A stretch of 64,000 nt of DNA from CAINVV01 sp963663675. Its GTDB lineage: Bacteria; Bacteroidota; Bacteroidia; Bacteroidales; Prolixibacteraceae. The number at the start of each line of letters is the position of its first letter. Position 1 is the stretch's first letter. The notes below the pieces were generated by a model. It made no database searches, was not told where the DNA came from, and saw nothing but the letters and a program-made list of their open reading frames with translations. The position numbers were made by a program, and so were the translations under genes. The stretch lies in assembly GCA_963663675.1 (NCBI GenBank), contig OY760498.1, positions 558,001-622,000 of the forward strand. The letters run 5' to 3'. This document shows, piece by piece, positions 36,901-46,263 of the stretch.

Positions 36901-39009
36901 GACAGCCTGTCGGGTTATCTCATTTTCCTTTTCACGATCTGCCGGATGTACAGCATTTAACCAGGTTTCGTATACCTCTTTTTTATTTTCAAGTGTAAAA
37001 CCATATAATTCAAACATCTTCTGATCCCAAACCAGCTCATTCTTCGTGATATCCCAGTCCCAGATTCCAATACCGGATGCATCAGTGGCCAGGGCTAACC
37101 GCTCCAATACATCTTTTAAAGCTTTTTCAGTCTCCTTCCGCCGGGTTATATCCTCAATGATTGCAACATTGTAGAGAAATATCCCATCACTGTCGAAATT
37201 GGGTGTTACGGTCAGCGATCCCCATATTACCGTACGGTCCTTCCTGATGTATTGTTTTTCATATTTAAGTATCGGAATTTCGCCCCCAATCAACTTCCGG
37301 ATATCCTCAGATTCCGTGTCGGAACCTTCTTTGGCATAGGTTATATCCCAGACTGTTAAATGGTGCACCTCCTCTTCCGTGTAGCCCAGCATCCGGCAAA
37401 AGGAATTATTGGCCATCAGAAAATTCAAACTTTTTCCGACCAGGGCCATACTATATGGTCCGTCTTCATAAATCTTTCTGAACTTGCTTTCACTCTCACT
37501 TAATCTCTGCTGTGCAAGTTTTATTCCGGAAATATCTTTGGTTGTGGTTAATATGTGGTTGATGCCTTCCAGTTCGATAATGACGGCAGAAATGAGGCAG
37601 TCTATGACTTGCCTGTCTTTTGAGCAGAGTTTTGCTTCAAAATTTTCAATGTTTCCGGTAGTTTTGAGGGCTTTAATAAACCTGGACCTGTCTTTGGGAT
37701 CATACCACATTTTTATTTCAAGCGATGTCTTGCCAATAACCTCTTCTTCTGTATAACCAAAGATTTTTTTAAATCCATTGTTGACTGAAACATAGATTCC
37801 GTCCAGTATCCGGGTTACCGTGATAGCATCCGGATTGGTTAAAAATGCATTCCGGAATTTTGCTTCACTGTCATCCAGAACCTTTTCAATTTTCTTGCGT
37901 TCGGTGATATCTTTGTCTGCTCCACGGTATCCTGTCAGGTTGCCATTTGAATCAATCAAAGGTATTCCACTGGTTTCCAGTATTACCAGATGACCGTTTT
38001 TGTGAACATTAGGGTTCTCAAAATTATTGAATGACAGTTTTTTTGAAAATGCATCAAGTGCGGCATTTTTCAGTTCTTCCCTGGTGTCAGGAGCAAAAAA
38101 ATCATAAAAATATTTTTTACCAATTAATTCCTCCGGTTTGTAGCCCAGAACAGATTCTTCCGATTCGCTGCAATAGGTAAATTTTCCTTGTGCATCAACC
38201 TCCCAAATCCAGATGCCGGCACTTTTTGCTACCTGAGAAAAGCGTTCCTCACTTTTTCTGAGTTCATCCTGGATCCTTTTTTTTTCTGTGATGTCGCGGG
38301 CGGCAGCATATAAATTCTTCCCGTCCGGAGATGGATTTGCCACCCATTCAAGCCACTTGTATTCACCATTTTTGCATAAATATCGGTTGGTAAATTTAAT
38401 GGTTGATTTGCCGCTTAATTGTTTGGCTACTTCACTGAAGGTAGGTTCAACATCTTCGGGATGAATAAATTCCACATACGGCCGGGACATCAATTCATCC
38501 ATAGTAAATCCCAGGATGGTCTCCCAGCTTTTATTCAGTTTTTTAAAATAGCCATCACTGGAAGCTATTACGATCATATCCGGTACCAGGTCAAAAAAAA
38601 GGTTAAATTCTTTTTCCGCCTTCACATTTTCAGTAAGATTCCTGAAGTAACCGATTAATCCGTTAATGTTCCCTTCTGAATCTGATTTTGGTATAATGGC
38701 GCCACTAAAATATTCTTTTTCACCGGTTTTTGAAATCAGTGGAATATCAATCCGAACACTTTTTCCTGTTGACAGAACCTCTTTTTTGATTTGAACCAGT
38801 TTCTCGGCATCATCCTTCGAGGTAAGATCATAATCAGTTTTACCAATAATATCCTTAACATCATGACCAAGCTGAGGATTCAATATCATTTCATAACGCA
38901 AGTCGGCATCCTGTACGAACACATTGTCTTCAGTACAACTGGCAATGATTTTACAAATTTCTTCATTTCCGGTTAGCAATCTGCCAGGCATACGCTGTTT
39001 GGATTTCAT
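33946..39009 (-). CDS. Giant cytoplasmic hybrid histidine kinase with about ten PAS domains
   Basis: From the ATG at 39009 the protein has 1,687 residues; an in-frame TTG at 39081 would add 24. There is no signal peptide or membrane helix. Ten PAS/PAC units of about 123 residues run from about residue 15 to 1240, several ending in the typical DITERK-type junction. A coiled coil follows, then HisKA with His1324 in MSHELRTP, an ATPase domain (NLLSNAVKY, DTGPGIP, GTGLGLA) to about 1545, and a receiver domain 1565-1687 with Asp1619 in LLDLNLPD. Several PAS units have FGYTEEE or LGYTEEE motifs, showing repeated duplication. Partners of the phosphorelay are not encoded next to it. Confidence 0.93.
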   Translation of the reverse strand: MKSKQRMPGRLLTGNEEICKIIASCTEDNVFVQDADLRYEMILNPQLGHDVKDIIGKTDYDLTSKDDAEKLVQIKKEVLSTGKSVRIDIPLISKTGEKEYFSGAIIPKSDSEGNINGLIGYFRNLTENVKAEKEFNLFFDLVPDMIVIASSDGYFKKLNKSWETILGFTMDELMSRPYVEFIHPEDVEPTFSEVAKQLSGKSTIKFTNRYLCKNGEYKWLEWVANPSPDGKNLYAAARDITEKKRIQDELRKSEERFSQVAKSAGIWIWEVDAQGKFTYCSESEESVLGYKPEELIGKKYFYDFFAPDTREELKNAALDAFSKKLSFNNFENPNVHKNGHLVILETSGIPLIDSNGNLTGYRGADKDITERKKIEKVLDDSEAKFRNAFLTNPDAITVTRILDGIYVSVNNGFKKIFGYTEEEVIGKTSLEIKMWYDPKDRSRFIKALKTTGNIENFEAKLCSKDRQVIDCLISAVIIELEGINHILTTTKDISGIKLAQQRLSESESKFRKIYEDGPYSMALVGKSLNFLMANNSFCRMLGYTEEEVHHLTVWDITYAKEGSDTESEDIRKLIGGEIPILKYEKQYIRKDRTVIWGSLTVTPNFDSDGIFLYNVAIIEDITRRKETEKALKDVLERLALATDASGIGIWDWDITKNELVWDQKMFELYGFTLENKKEVYETWLNAVHPADREKENEITRQAVAGEIPYETEFRVVWPDRTVHWLKAKGQVFRDKEGEVVRMVGVNYDITNSKQLELELNATKAMLQAAFDNSQAGIVIAEAPGGKLLYANKAATQISGTPGTGKSDKFVLEDYSLVGNILRLNGEPYNQKDIPLARAILNSETVSEEFIIRSDHQEDHIVLGNAAPILDEEGKVKFGIVVFLDITEKKRDEEQIRYQNERLNSIIKGIPDLIFVIDKNGKYLEVITTEPEKLLIPQNEIVGSNIRQAFNPELADLFLLKIGKVIANKEVETVEFAVSLTDSPSTHFEARISPLDEDKVIILSRDITSEVQKETEIKKLSLAVDQSPVSIVITDLKGNIEYANRAFEETTGYSLEEVIGKNSRILQSGRTDRILYQELWSVIRSGKEWHGEWVNRKKNGEFYWETVSISPIHDSIGAITNYLAVKLDISDRKRAEELLIQNEEKYRFMFVNNPQPMWIYDLETLVFLEVNDSAILHYGYSREEFLKMNLKDIRPKEDIEALLKDVQATSKSLNSAGEWRHLKKNGEIMDVEIYSHSITFKNRNARHVLVNDITKRKRAEQEIRELNAGLEERIIARTEELAKLNKFLLNEIEERKKAEIEIVKARTEAEQANMAKSEFLSRMSHELRTPMNSILGFAQLLEMGELYPAQKKGVNHIINSGKHLLDLINEILDISRIEAGRLALSIEPVQVSGIILEVIDSVQLLASKRHLNITMVSSESNQNFVNADRQRLKQILLNLLSNAVKYNKVGGSITVETKIIPPDLIGSAMLKISISDTGPGIPAADIPKLFMPFERIGAEKTLTEGTGLGLAVVHKLMEAMGGKNGVESVLGEGSTFWIELPVVDSQLSEARKSEVKAIFESKLALKKGTVLYIEDNISNLELVQQILSNECPGVQLLTETSGRMAFTRAKEDSPDLILLDLNLPDMHGSEALRLLKEDETTGSIPVVIISADAMPAQQKRLIQLGARKYLTKPLDVNALLKVIDEYIR

Positions 39010-39221
39010 GATAACTTTATTATTGTCTCCAATAGACAGGTTAACAAAATAATTCGGAAATTGTTCAGAACAAATCCACAAACGAGGAGATATTTTTTAC
39101 CAATTTACTAAAGAATGTTTATTATATGCGCCTGAACTAAAATAATTTTGGAGTTGAAGTGCTTACCGGAGGGAAACCACGAATGCTAGTTTTACATAAT
39201 ATTTATGTCCGGAAGTCAGAA

Positions 39222-40520
39222 TCAGTTGTCAACAGACTGAAACACGAGTTGTTTAAATTTCCATCCAGTTTCATCTTTTACACTTCCTTGTGTTTGTTTC
39301 ATGATGATTCCGATGATTTTTTCCTTTGGATCGGCGAAATATTGTGTGTTGAAATAGCCGCCCCACTCAAATGTGCCTGCGCTTCCCTGTCCGCCCTTGT
39401 TTTGCCCTGTCTCCGTCAGTACAGAAAAGGCGAGACCGAAATCCTTCTCAGTAGCATCTCCCCATACTTTTCCGATCTGGTTGGCCAGGATCAGTTCAAC
39501 GGTAGTCCTGCTCAGCAGCCTCACACCGTTGTATACGCCGCCGTTAAGGTACATTTGAAGGAAAACGGCATAATCCTTTGCGGTACTTGACAATCCTGCT
39601 CCTCCCGAGAAGAATGTCTTAGCACCTCTTACCGGATAATCAGTGTCATAAAAAGTCGCAGGGTATTTTTTCCACTTCCCATTGTCCTTGTGCTGTACGG
39701 CAACCAGCCTTCCGGCTTTCTCTTCCGGGAAATAGAAGCGGGTATCATTCATCCCAAGCGGATCAAAGATATGTGTCTTCAGAAATTGGTCAAAAGGCAT
39801 TCCCGATACAATCTCGATAAGATAACCCAGTACATCGAGCCCCTCGCTGTAAGTGAAATTCTCTCCCGGGTTATGATGCAACGGAAGTTTCGCCAGTTTT
39901 TTTACACTTTCGGCAATGGTTATTTTTTCAGTTGTGAAAGCGTCTGTAATACCCGCTTTCTTGTAGATCATCCTGAAGCGTTCGTCACCGTCAATCACGC
40001 CATAACCAATTCCTGAAGTATGGGACAGAAGATGCCGTATGGTGATCTCCGTTTTAACGGGTTCACCTCTCCAGGTTGTATCACTGTATTGAAATGATTT
40101 AAGCACCTGCTGATTTTTGAATTCCGGGATGTATTTTGAAATGGGATCATCCAGACGGAATTTTCCCTCTTCCCACAGCATCATCACAGCGGTGGAGGTG
40201 ACGGCTTTCGATTGAGAGGCAATCCTGAAAATATCATCTCGTTTCATTTTCCTCCCTTTTTCGTTTTCCGCCATGCCGTAAGCTTTCCACAGGATGATCT
40301 TACCGTTACGAACCACCAGGGCCACGATTCCCGGCAGGTTATCCTCTTTAACCGACTCCTCACACATCCGGTCGATGCGGGCCAGCCGCACAGACGAGAC
40401 GCCCACGCTTTCAGGGGAGGACTCCTCAAGAACAGGCGATCTTTGAGCTGATTTTGTCTGGGCGCTTAAATCAAACAAACAAACAAGCAGGATTAATGCA
40501 GAAAGAATAAGGTTTTTCAT
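39222..40520 (-). CDS. Serine beta-lactamase-like hydrolase, exported (2)
   Basis: A 432-residue protein with a signal peptide ending LFDLSAQ. The motifs are SQSK (SxxK nucleophile), YSEG (YxN place) and a C-terminal GGYFNTQY region; the sandwich HLLSHTSGIGYG block is typical of the esterase-like class C relatives. It likely acts as an esterase or peptidase outside the cytoplasm rather than on antibiotics. It is divergent from the GH92 gene with only 73 bp between the starts, which suggests shared control and possibly deacylation of the same glycan. Confidence 0.9.
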   Translation of the reverse strand: MKNLILSALILLVCLFDLSAQTKSAQRSPVLEESSPESVGVSSVRLARIDRMCEESVKEDNLPGIVALVVRNGKIILWKAYGMAENEKGRKMKRDDIFRIASQSKAVTSTAVMMLWEEGKFRLDDPISKYIPEFKNQQVLKSFQYSDTTWRGEPVKTEITIRHLLSHTSGIGYGVIDGDERFRMIYKKAGITDAFTTEKITIAESVKKLAKLPLHHNPGENFTYSEGLDVLGYLIEIVSGMPFDQFLKTHIFDPLGMNDTRFYFPEEKAGRLVAVQHKDNGKWKKYPATFYDTDYPVRGAKTFFSGGAGLSSTAKDYAVFLQMYLNGGVYNGVRLLSRTTVELILANQIGKVWGDATEKDFGLAFSVLTETGQNKGGQGSAGTFEWGGYFNTQYFADPKEKIIGIIMKQTQGSVKDETGWKFKQLVFQSVDN

Positions 40521-40593
40521 AGTAAGGGTTTAATTTATTAATTTTGATTTGTTATCCCTGTTTAGTTCCCCTAAAATTACAAACCATATCAAT

Positions 40594-42714
40594 ATGATAA
40601 TCAAAATTATTTCTTCAATTATTGTGTTCTATTGCATGTGCATCTGCCTGACCAATAATGCCTCAGCACAAGAATATGCCTCTGGTGCCAGTAAGTTTGT
40701 TGATCCGTTTATTTGTACTTCGGGAGATAACGGCCAGCTTTCTCCGGCTGCAACACTCCCTTTTGGCCTGGTTAAGGTGTGTCCCGAAACAGATCCGACC
40801 AACCATCCCGGGTACGATTATGCCGCGAAACGAATCAAAGGGTTTTCTATCATACGGTTAGAGGGGACCGGCTGTGTGGGATCCGGGGGAAATATACTGG
40901 TTAAGCCGGGCCTGGGGGAGGCGGATCAGGCTGCATATGTCTATGACAAATCCTCGGAGAAAGCAGAACCGGGATACTACAAAGTTAATTTTGTTCATCC
41001 ACTTATAATGAGCGAATTAACTGCAACTAATGGTACCGGATGGCAGAAGTTTACCTTTCAGTCTGGTGGCAACGGATGGATTATGGTTGACTTATCCGCC
41101 TCTTTGGAGCCTCTGGTGGAAGAAAAACATCGTATTTCCGGAAATATTATTGAGGGAAGCGTCCAGGCGCCTACAAACTGTAAAAATGAGAATGGGCTTT
41201 ATAAATTCTGGTTCAACCTTGAAATAGACCAGAAAGCAGATTCTGTGGTTGAAAAAGGCTCTGTCATCTGGTATTACTTCAAAATAGGAAAAGGAAACAC
41301 AGTCAATGTAAAAACCAGTATCTCCTCTATAAGTCCCGCCCAGGCCGGAAAAGACAGGCTGGCTGAAATTGGAGATGCAAAATTTGAGGTAATACGGAAC
41401 AGAGCTACTGCCAGATGGGACGAGAAACTGGGGAAAATTGCGGTTGCAGGAAACCCTGAATATGTGAAACTGTTCTATACGCACTATTATCATTCGATGC
41501 TTTCTCCATCCGATATAAGCAGTCCATCAGGCAACTATCGCGGATCAGACAATATGCAATACAATGCCAAAGGTTATATCCATTATCACGGATGGTCTAT
41601 CTGGGACAACTTCCGGACCGAATTCCCCCTGCTGACCATCACGGAGCCGGAGGTTATGAATGACATCTGCAGATCCCTGAGCGATTTGTACCATGAGGGC
41701 AAAGTTCAGATGTCAACAAAAACGGAGCCGTTTCCCACGGCCAGGACCGAACATGCCATTGTGGTAATGCTTGACTGCCTGGCAAAGGGAATCAACAGAT
41801 TTGACGTGGAGTCCGTTTACCCTCTTTTGGTCAGAGAGGTGGAGCAAAATCCCTGGTCCACACCGGATAAAAAGCTTGAGACAGCTTATGATTACTGGGC
41901 TTTGAGCAGAATTGCCGCAATGTTGAACAAGAAAGAGGATGCGGAAAGATTTCTTTCTTTGGCAGCAAGATACAGAGAGATATGGCGTGAAAAATTCATG
42001 GTTATGGACGATAAATCTGATATCATGCATGGTGACGGACTGTATGAAGGTACCCTGTGGCAATACCGCTGGTTTGTTCCTTTCGATATGAAAGGAGTAA
42101 TAGATATGCTGGGAGGCAGGGAGGTCTTCACCGGGCAGCTGCAACATTTTTTTGACGAAAACCTGTACAACCATGGCAATGAGCCTGATATTCATGCACC
42201 TTTCCTCTTTAACCTGACGGATAAGCCATATATTTCGCAACGAATTGTTAATCAGATACTCACAAAGCCAATAAGGCAAAATTACGGCACACATGTTAAA
42301 TGGAAAACCCCGTACATGGGCAGAATATACAAGGATGATCCTGCAGGGTACGTACCTGAAATGGATGATGATGCTGGCACCATGTCTGCCTGGTATGTCC
42401 TGGCCTCAATGGGAATTTACCCCATTTGCGTAGGAGAGCCGGTATATACGCTTACGGCACCGATTTTTTCATCTGTCAGCATTCAATTGCCCGGAAAAAA
42501 GAGTTTCAGGATAGTGGCAAAGAATCTGTCGGATGATAATTTTTATATACAGGATGCTGTATTAAACGGGAAGAAACTGACACGTTCGTGGATAACTCAT
42601 AAGGAGATAACCGGAGGAGGTACGCTTGAGTTCACCTTAGGCAATGTCCCGTCAAAAACATGGGGTGCCTCCGGACAATATATTCCTGCAATTGGAACTA
42701 ATTTCAGGCAATAA
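40594..42714 (+). CDS. Secreted GH92-family alpha-mannosidase-like protein
   Basis: From ATG 40594 the protein has 706 residues with a signal peptide ending NNASAQ; an upstream in-frame TTG (40549) was rejected. The GH92 signatures are FVDPFICTSGDNGQLSPAATLPFG, HPGYDY with FSIIRLEGTGC, and a C-terminal MDDDAGTMSAWYVLASMGIYP, which contains the metal/catalytic-region residues of the family. GH92 enzymes are calcium-dependent exo-alpha-mannosidases acting on N-glycan or mannan side chains. It is shorter than many relatives because the linking region is compact. It is divergent from a serine hydrolase. Confidence 0.92.
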   Translation: MIIKIISSIIVFYCMCICLTNNASAQEYASGASKFVDPFICTSGDNGQLSPAATLPFGLVKVCPETDPTNHPGYDYAAKRIKGFSIIRLEGTGCVGSGGNILVKPGLGEADQAAYVYDKSSEKAEPGYYKVNFVHPLIMSELTATNGTGWQKFTFQSGGNGWIMVDLSASLEPLVEEKHRISGNIIEGSVQAPTNCKNENGLYKFWFNLEIDQKADSVVEKGSVIWYYFKIGKGNTVNVKTSISSISPAQAGKDRLAEIGDAKFEVIRNRATARWDEKLGKIAVAGNPEYVKLFYTHYYHSMLSPSDISSPSGNYRGSDNMQYNAKGYIHYHGWSIWDNFRTEFPLLTITEPEVMNDICRSLSDLYHEGKVQMSTKTEPFPTARTEHAIVVMLDCLAKGINRFDVESVYPLLVREVEQNPWSTPDKKLETAYDYWALSRIAAMLNKKEDAERFLSLAARYREIWREKFMVMDDKSDIMHGDGLYEGTLWQYRWFVPFDMKGVIDMLGGREVFTGQLQHFFDENLYNHGNEPDIHAPFLFNLTDKPYISQRIVNQILTKPIRQNYGTHVKWKTPYMGRIYKDDPAGYVPEMDDDAGTMSAWYVLASMGIYPICVGEPVYTLTAPIFSSVSIQLPGKKSFRIVAKNLSDDNFYIQDAVLNGKKLTRSWITHKEITGGGTLEFTLGNVPSKTWGASGQYIPAIGTNFRQ

Positions 42715-42749
42715 AATCCTGTGGGGATCTGTGCCTGTAACCTGTACGG

Positions 42750-43724
42750 TTATTTATGCGGACTTTTAAAGAGATTCAGGAAGGAAGATTTTTGAATATT
42801 GTAGCCGCTTGAAATAATGCTGAACAATCCATCGGCATCCGCTATTACTCCGGCAGCTGCCTTGAAACTGGCCTCATTCCGGCAATTGAATTTTTTTGAT
42901 GCAATTTTAACCAGCGTAAAATTTCCTGGATTTGCTTCCTCCAGTGAATAGAGATCTGCAATGTCCTCATTGTTGCCGTTTTGACCCAATCCGACCAGGT
43001 ACAATTCATTGCCGTTGAAAGTAAACAGGTTGATGTTCTGGTAAGACCACCAGTGGGGATCTGTCCAGTTCGTCCTGGATACCTTATCCATATCGAATGA
43101 GTAAATTTCATCAAAACTATTATTTGACAGGGAAATAGAAGATGAGTAAAGGTCAATGTGCTTTGTATCCCAGTCGCCAACAGCCACCAAAACCTTGTCA
43201 CGGTATTTCGTTATGCCAATGCACCCGGCTGTTGAACGCAAAGGTTCGCCATATCTTTTTATGACGGAGAGGGGTTCGGTCTTCGGTTTCTCCGGATCTG
43301 AGATGTCATACATGCATACCATCGATTTATCCTTTGCAGAGTTATCCTCTATGCCGACAGCCATATAATTCTGAAATACCTGGAATCCGCCGGCATGCTT
43401 AAAAGGCTTATCCATCAGTTTGTTGATGGAAAGTACTCTGTTTGTATTGCCCAGTTTAACCACAGAATAATAAGAATAGGAATCAGAGCTGCCAGTCATA
43501 ACGGCATAACTGCCAGATGTTCTTTCAATGAGTTGAATTCCTTGCAGGTGTCCTCCTGAGTTGTTTATCTCTTTGTCATTGAGATAATTGACTACCGCAG
43601 GGGAATTGTCAATAGCCAAAAAGGCCGATTTTACAGCATCCGTCGATTTGCTGAATCCGGAACAATAACCGGAAATGCTTATGAACAGGATGAATGATGT
43701 TACCAGAAATCTGAATTTGTGCAT
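42750..43724 (-). CDS. Secreted protein of unknown function, probable beta-propeller
   Basis: Started at the ATG at 43724 the protein has 324 residues with a signal peptide (MHKFRFLVTSFILFISISG). The rest shows repeated short strand patterns with GSSDSYSYYSVVKLG, VFQNYMAVGIEDN, KYRDKVLVAVGDWD and GNELYLVGLGQNG, which is what a beta-propeller looks like, but I do not recognise a family. It follows the glycerophosphodiesterase gene by 47 bp on the same strand, so they probably form one transcript. Confidence 0.65.
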   Translation of the reverse strand: MHKFRFLVTSFILFISISGYCSGFSKSTDAVKSAFLAIDNSPAVVNYLNDKEINNSGGHLQGIQLIERTSGSYAVMTGSSDSYSYYSVVKLGNTNRVLSINKLMDKPFKHAGGFQVFQNYMAVGIEDNSAKDKSMVCMYDISDPEKPKTEPLSVIKRYGEPLRSTAGCIGITKYRDKVLVAVGDWDTKHIDLYSSSISLSNNSFDEIYSFDMDKVSRTNWTDPHWWSYQNINLFTFNGNELYLVGLGQNGNNEDIADLYSLEEANPGNFTLVKIASKKFNCRNEASFKAAAGVIADADGLFSIISSGYNIQKSSFLNLFKSPHK

Positions 43725-43771
43725 GGATTTCAGCATTTGGATATATGGCACTTGTTTTTCAAAAACAATTT

Positions 43772-44587
43772 TTAAAAATCTTTCTGGTTGCTGACCTGCG
43801 CTTTCAGCCAGTCAGGCCTGTTGGAAGTAATGCTTTTTACGCCGGATTTTATCAGGCGCCGGGCTTCAGCCGGATCATCCACTGTCCAGGCATATACCTC
43901 AAGTTTCAGCTTCTTAGCCAGGGCCATTACCTCTTCATCAACGATTGAGTAGTGTAAATCAATACCTTCCAGCCCATTATCGGCTATGGTCTGCAGGTTG
44001 TTTAACAGATCAGCCTTGTTTGAGCTAAGCCAATAGCATGGAGTTTCAGGAAACATTTTTTTTGTGTCGAGTATGGTTTGCCTGTCAAAGCAGATGAAAA
44101 TCAGTTGGTTTTGTTTGCCGCTGGATTTCACGATTTTCTTCATCTCCGGAAGTATTTCACTTTGCATTTTCAGTTCGATCACAAGTTTCCTGCCTGGCGG
44201 AATGAGCGCCAATTCCTCCTCCAGGTAAGGAATTTTCTCTCCTTTATACTTTACGTCTTTATAGGATCCGACGTCAAGGCCTCTCAATATTTCGGAACTG
44301 GTTTCCTTCACTTTGAAATCCTGTCCGGAGGTACGTTTTGTGTTGCCGTCATGGATGACAACCAGCTTTTTGTCACTTGACAGATAAGTATCTAGTTCAA
44401 CTGCATCCACTCCCAGCTTCCATGCCAGTTTTGCCGATGCAAGCGTATTTTCCGGTGCCAAAAATGAGGCGCCCCTGTGTGCGACATATTCAACTTGTGA
44501 TTTTGCGATACAAGGGGAGATGAGAAGGGAAAAAAGGGAAAAAAGGGAATAAGTGAAATAATTAGAAATAAAGTTGTTTGAGTTCAT
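43772..44587 (-). CDS. Secreted glycerophosphodiester phosphodiesterase
   Basis: A 271-residue protein with an N-terminal hydrophobic signal (about residues 10-28). The GDPD fold is recognisable by HRGASFLAPENTLAS, the metal ligands in AVELDTYLS and VIHDGNTKRTSG, and the WTVDDPAEARRLIKSGVKSITSNRPDWL end. It hydrolyses deacylated phospholipids such as glycerophosphocholine to glycerol 3-phosphate and an alcohol. GlpD, which consumes glycerol 3-phosphate, is encoded 9 kb away at 52428. Confidence 0.93.
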   Translation of the reverse strand: MNSNNFISNYFTYSLFSLFSLLISPCIAKSQVEYVAHRGASFLAPENTLASAKLAWKLGVDAVELDTYLSSDKKLVVIHDGNTKRTSGQDFKVKETSSEILRGLDVGSYKDVKYKGEKIPYLEEELALIPPGRKLVIELKMQSEILPEMKKIVKSSGKQNQLIFICFDRQTILDTKKMFPETPCYWLSSNKADLLNNLQTIADNGLEGIDLHYSIVDEEVMALAKKLKLEVYAWTVDDPAEARRLIKSGVKSITSNRPDWLKAQVSNQKDF

Positions 44588-44742
44588 ATAATGGAAATTT
44601 ACAGCATTTTGACATACTTGAAGGGAATATTCCGGAAATTAAGTTACGTCTGATCCGGCTAACTGTAATCTTACAAAAAAAATCTCAAATCATAATAGCA
44701 AAGTATGGAGAACAATAAACTGTTACAATATGCAATCTCCAA

Positions 44743-44800
44743 CTTTTGACCTTCCCAAACCCCTCCAAAGGAGGAGAGCAAGCAATGAAGTTTCTCCTTT
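44743..44800 (+). repeat. Degenerate C/G-rich inverted-repeat element (copy 1)
   Basis: TTTTGACCTTCCCAAACCCC runs into CCTCC-AAA-GGAGG (44762-44774) and then TTTCTCCTTTCTCCC. A related but different copy is at 46264-46361. Both sit between genes near the MarR/peroxidase group and resemble the C/G-rich intergenic elements of Bacteroidota genomes. Confidence 0.4.
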
Positions 44801-44842
44801 CTCCCTGCGCTATGCCACATGCCCCATAAAAATCCGGCCGGA

Positions 44843-45301
44843 TCAATCTTCAGCCTGATTTTTGTCTACCAGGTAATTTATCAGTGTATTCAGCCTGGTT
44901 TTAAGTTCGGTAAGTTCGCTGATGGTAATTTTATCGGTAATTATCTTCCTGCCAAGTTCTTCCGGTATGCCGGCAGCCGCGGATTTCATCTCTGTTCCCT
45001 TTCCTGTAAGGCATACCATGACTTTACGCTCATCTCTTTCTGAACGTTTTCGGGATATGATGCCCTGGGTTTCCATCCTTTTCAGGAGGGGGGTTATCGT
45101 GTTGGTGTTGAGTATTAGTTTTTGTGCAATCTCGTTCACGGTGATGCCGTCTGTCTCCCACAGTACCAGAAGTACCAGGTATTGTGGATAGGTGATATCC
45201 ATCTTTTCCAGGTAGGGCTGGTACTCCCTGGTTATCAGCCTGGAAGCTGCATACAGGGGAAAACAGATCTGGTTGCCGAGTTTTAGTTGTTCATAATTCA
45301 T
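44843..45301 (-). CDS. MarR-family regulator of the OhrR type
   Basis: A 152-residue winged-helix repressor. The N-terminus LGNQICFPLYAASR matches the OhrR subgroup, where the Cys (Cys13 here) is the organic-peroxide sensor. The winged helix covers about residues 52-110 (TVNEIAQKLILNTNTITPLLKRMETQGII, RKRSERDERKVMVCLT). It lies 30 bp downstream of the ferritin-like gene and is the last of three same-strand genes beginning with a glutathione peroxidase, whose promoter is bracketed by two MarR-type palindromes. It is the natural candidate to bind them and be released on oxidation. Confidence 0.9.
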   Translation of the reverse strand: MNYEQLKLGNQICFPLYAASRLITREYQPYLEKMDITYPQYLVLLVLWETDGITVNEIAQKLILNTNTITPLLKRMETQGIISRKRSERDERKVMVCLTGKGTEMKSAAAGIPEELGRKIITDKITISELTELKTRLNTLINYLVDKNQAED

Positions 45302-45331
45302 TTTTCTGATATTTAGATAGTAACCATTGGA

Positions 45332-46210
45332 TTATACCTCTATCCCGAAAAGTATCCTTGCCAGGTACCCTAATCCAAACGAGATGATTCCGACACCTGT
45401 CGAGATGACTGCCATCTCGGTGAAACGCCTGCCAAATGGCTGGTCGTTCGTGACAGAAAGATAAAATGTAAATAGAAAGACAATCAGCAGAGAATCGAAC
45501 AAGGCAATCAACAGGGCAATGAACGGAGAGTGAAATATCAGGAAGGGGGCAATCAGAAATATGACTGCAAACACATAGGCGATGCCGGTAAAAATTGCAG
45601 ATTTCACTGCCTCAACAGTTTTCCCTTCTGTTTTACTTGAAAGGTATTCCGAAGATGCCATGGACAATGCTCCAGCTATTCCGGTTATCGTGCCGGCCAA
45701 AGCCACCAGCCTGGAATTCTGTAACGCAAAGGTAAGTCCGGCAAGTGTTCCAAGGATCTCAATCAGGGCATCGTTGAGTCCCAGTACAATCGATCCCATG
45801 TATTGAAGGTGCTCTTCCTCGATCATGCCGATCAGTACATTTTCGTGTTCATCTTCCTCTTGTGCCATCACGAGTGCATCTGGAATTTCGGTGGCTATCT
45901 GAGCGTAATCAGTTTGCGATTTATCCTCTTCCTTCTCCATCAGCTTCAAACCGAAAGTGAGCCCGAAAATTCTGGAAATCCAGAAATATCGCCATATTTT
46001 CCACAGGTTGGGAGTTACATCCTCGCCAGTGTAAGATTGCCAGAGATTATAGTGTCTTAATTCGTCGTTGGCAATTTGCTGCAGAACCTCGCTGTTTTTC
46101 TTGTTCTTCGTTTGACCTGCCAGGCGGTTGTAGATGTGGTGGGCAGTGATTTCTTCTTTTTGAGCCCTGATTAACTGTGCCCGGGTCTCAGCTGTAATTT
46201 GTTTTTTCAT
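45332..46210 (-). CDS. VIT1/CCC1 membrane protein with N-terminal ferritin-like domain
   Basis: A 292-residue protein. Residues about 1-150 form a rubrerythrin-like di-iron domain (RAQKEEITAHHIYNRLAG, ANDELRHYNLW, AQEEDEHENVLIGMIEEEH), and the C-terminal part has four or five membrane helices of the VIT1/CCC1 type (IVLGLNDALIEILGTLAGLTFAL). This arrangement is that of membrane-bound ferritin (MbfA) proteins, which move iron or manganese out of the cytoplasm and protect against peroxide. It is followed closely by the OhrR-type regulator and preceded by the peroxidase gene. Confidence 0.9.
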   Translation of the reverse strand: MKKQITAETRAQLIRAQKEEITAHHIYNRLAGQTKNKKNSEVLQQIANDELRHYNLWQSYTGEDVTPNLWKIWRYFWISRIFGLTFGLKLMEKEEDKSQTDYAQIATEIPDALVMAQEEDEHENVLIGMIEEEHLQYMGSIVLGLNDALIEILGTLAGLTFALQNSRLVALAGTITGIAGALSMASSEYLSSKTEGKTVEAVKSAIFTGIAYVFAVIFLIAPFLIFHSPFIALLIALFDSLLIVFLFTFYLSVTNDQPFGRRFTEMAVISTGVGIISFGLGYLARILFGIEV

Positions 46211-46263
46211 AAGGATATAAGCAGTAATTTCAATGGTATAAATTCACAATATATCTCCAGGTT

